Origin: Flavonifractor hominis | Lineage (GTDB): Bacteria; Bacillota; Clostridia; Oscillospirales; Oscillospiraceae | DNA length: 32,453 nt | Assembly (NCBI RefSeq): GCF_040095835.1 | Contig: NZ_JBBMFT010000014.1 | Span: forward strand, 1 to 32,453 | Direction: 5' to 3' | Shown here: piece by piece, positions 32,299 to 32,453 of the stretch | How the letters are laid out: the number at the start of each line of letters is the position of its first letter | Numbering within the stretch: the stretch's first letter is position 1 | Program-made: the position numbers and the translations under genes | The notes under the pieces: generated by a model | The model's input: the letters and a program-made list of their open reading frames with translations, nothing else | Databases searched by the model: none | Told to the model about the DNA's origin: nothing

Positions 32299-32453
32299 AT
32301 GGATATCCGTTATTCCGCCAACCAGCGGGACGTAAAGCGCTACACCACGGAGGAGCTGCGCCGGGAGTTTCTGATTGAGGACCTCTACCGGCCGGACGAG
32401 GTGGTGGCGGTGTACAGCCATGTGGACCGTATGGTCACCATGGGGTGCATGCC
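32299..32453 (+). CDS. kduI: 5-Keto-4-deoxyuronate isomerase (DKI isomerase), 3' end outside window
   Basis: Only the first 51 codons are present. MDIRYSANQRDVKRYTTEEL then 'RREFLIEDLYRPDEVV' and 'YSHVDRMVTMG' match the N-terminus of KduI, which converts 4-deoxy-L-threo-5-hexosulose uronate to 2,5-diketo-3-deoxygluconate. A GAAGGGAGC ribosome site precedes the ATG by a suitable distance. The next step needs KduD, which is not in the window. Confidence 0.9.
   Translation, partial: MDIRYSANQRDVKRYTTEELRREFLIEDLYRPDEVVAVYSHVDRMVTMGCM

Noticed and set aside
1..32453. CRISPR arrays, tRNA/rRNA genes, insertion sequences, phage genes or attachment sites
   Set aside because: Reading both strands gave no repeat-spacer pattern, no cloverleaf or rRNA segment, no transposase or integrase, and no terminal inverted repeats with target duplications.

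Overview
The window looks like chromosome from a fairly GC-rich anaerobic gut Firmicute, probably of the Oscillospiraceae (Flavonifractor/Lawsonibacter-like). This is inferred from high-GC coding DNA between AT-rich intergenic regions, strong AGGAGG ribosome sites, lipoprotein-type solute-binding proteins and the set of sugar-acid genes. No rRNA, tRNA, insertion sequence, phage gene or CRISPR array was seen. The left gene runs off the edge without its stop, and the right gene runs off without its 3' end.

Region 1 (1-5993, minus strand): a secreted, multidomain GH115 (alpha-glucuronidase family) protein of at least 1,997 residues, with duplicated helical-linker plus LamG-like modules and bacterial Ig-like domains. 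Its divergent promoter region (5994-6336) also serves region 2.

Region 2 (6337-15529, plus strand): an Orr/alanine-racemase-like PLP enzyme, a complete oligopeptide-type ABC transporter (lipoprotein, two permeases, two ATPases), a cytoplasmic class-C beta-lactamase-fold peptidase/esterase and an N-acyl-D-amino-acid deacylase. Together these look like a pathway that imports D-amino-acid-containing or N-acylated peptides, hydrolyses them and converts the D-residues. This is the least conventional part of the window.

Region 3 (15602-22118, minus strand): dctP-dctQ-dctM (TRAP transporter), uxuA, a fructuronate-reductase-type dehydrogenase and a FadR-subfamily GntR repressor, apparently one operon. 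It imports a hexuronate and carries out the fructuronate to mannonate to KDG steps. A 14-bp perfect palindrome abuts the -35 box of its promoter. A bidirectional 17-bp-stem terminator separates it from region 2.

Region 4 (22361-22894, plus): a small membrane protein with a YcxB-like soluble end, lying between the two uronate operons.

Region 5 (23034 to the right edge, plus): KDPG aldolase fused to a VOC-like domain, KDG kinase, a second PfkB paralogue, uxaC, an MFS transporter, uxaB, uxaA, kdgF and the start of kduI. Regions 3 and 5 together convert glucuronate, galacturonate and unsaturated uronates to KDG, then KDPG, then pyruvate plus glyceraldehyde-3-phosphate. Shared GTATAC-centred sites upstream of both operons, and near GH115, suggest one GntR regulon. 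A second shared motif (AACGTTTGCSCAAA) lies in the leaders of the peptide-transport and KDPG-aldolase operons.
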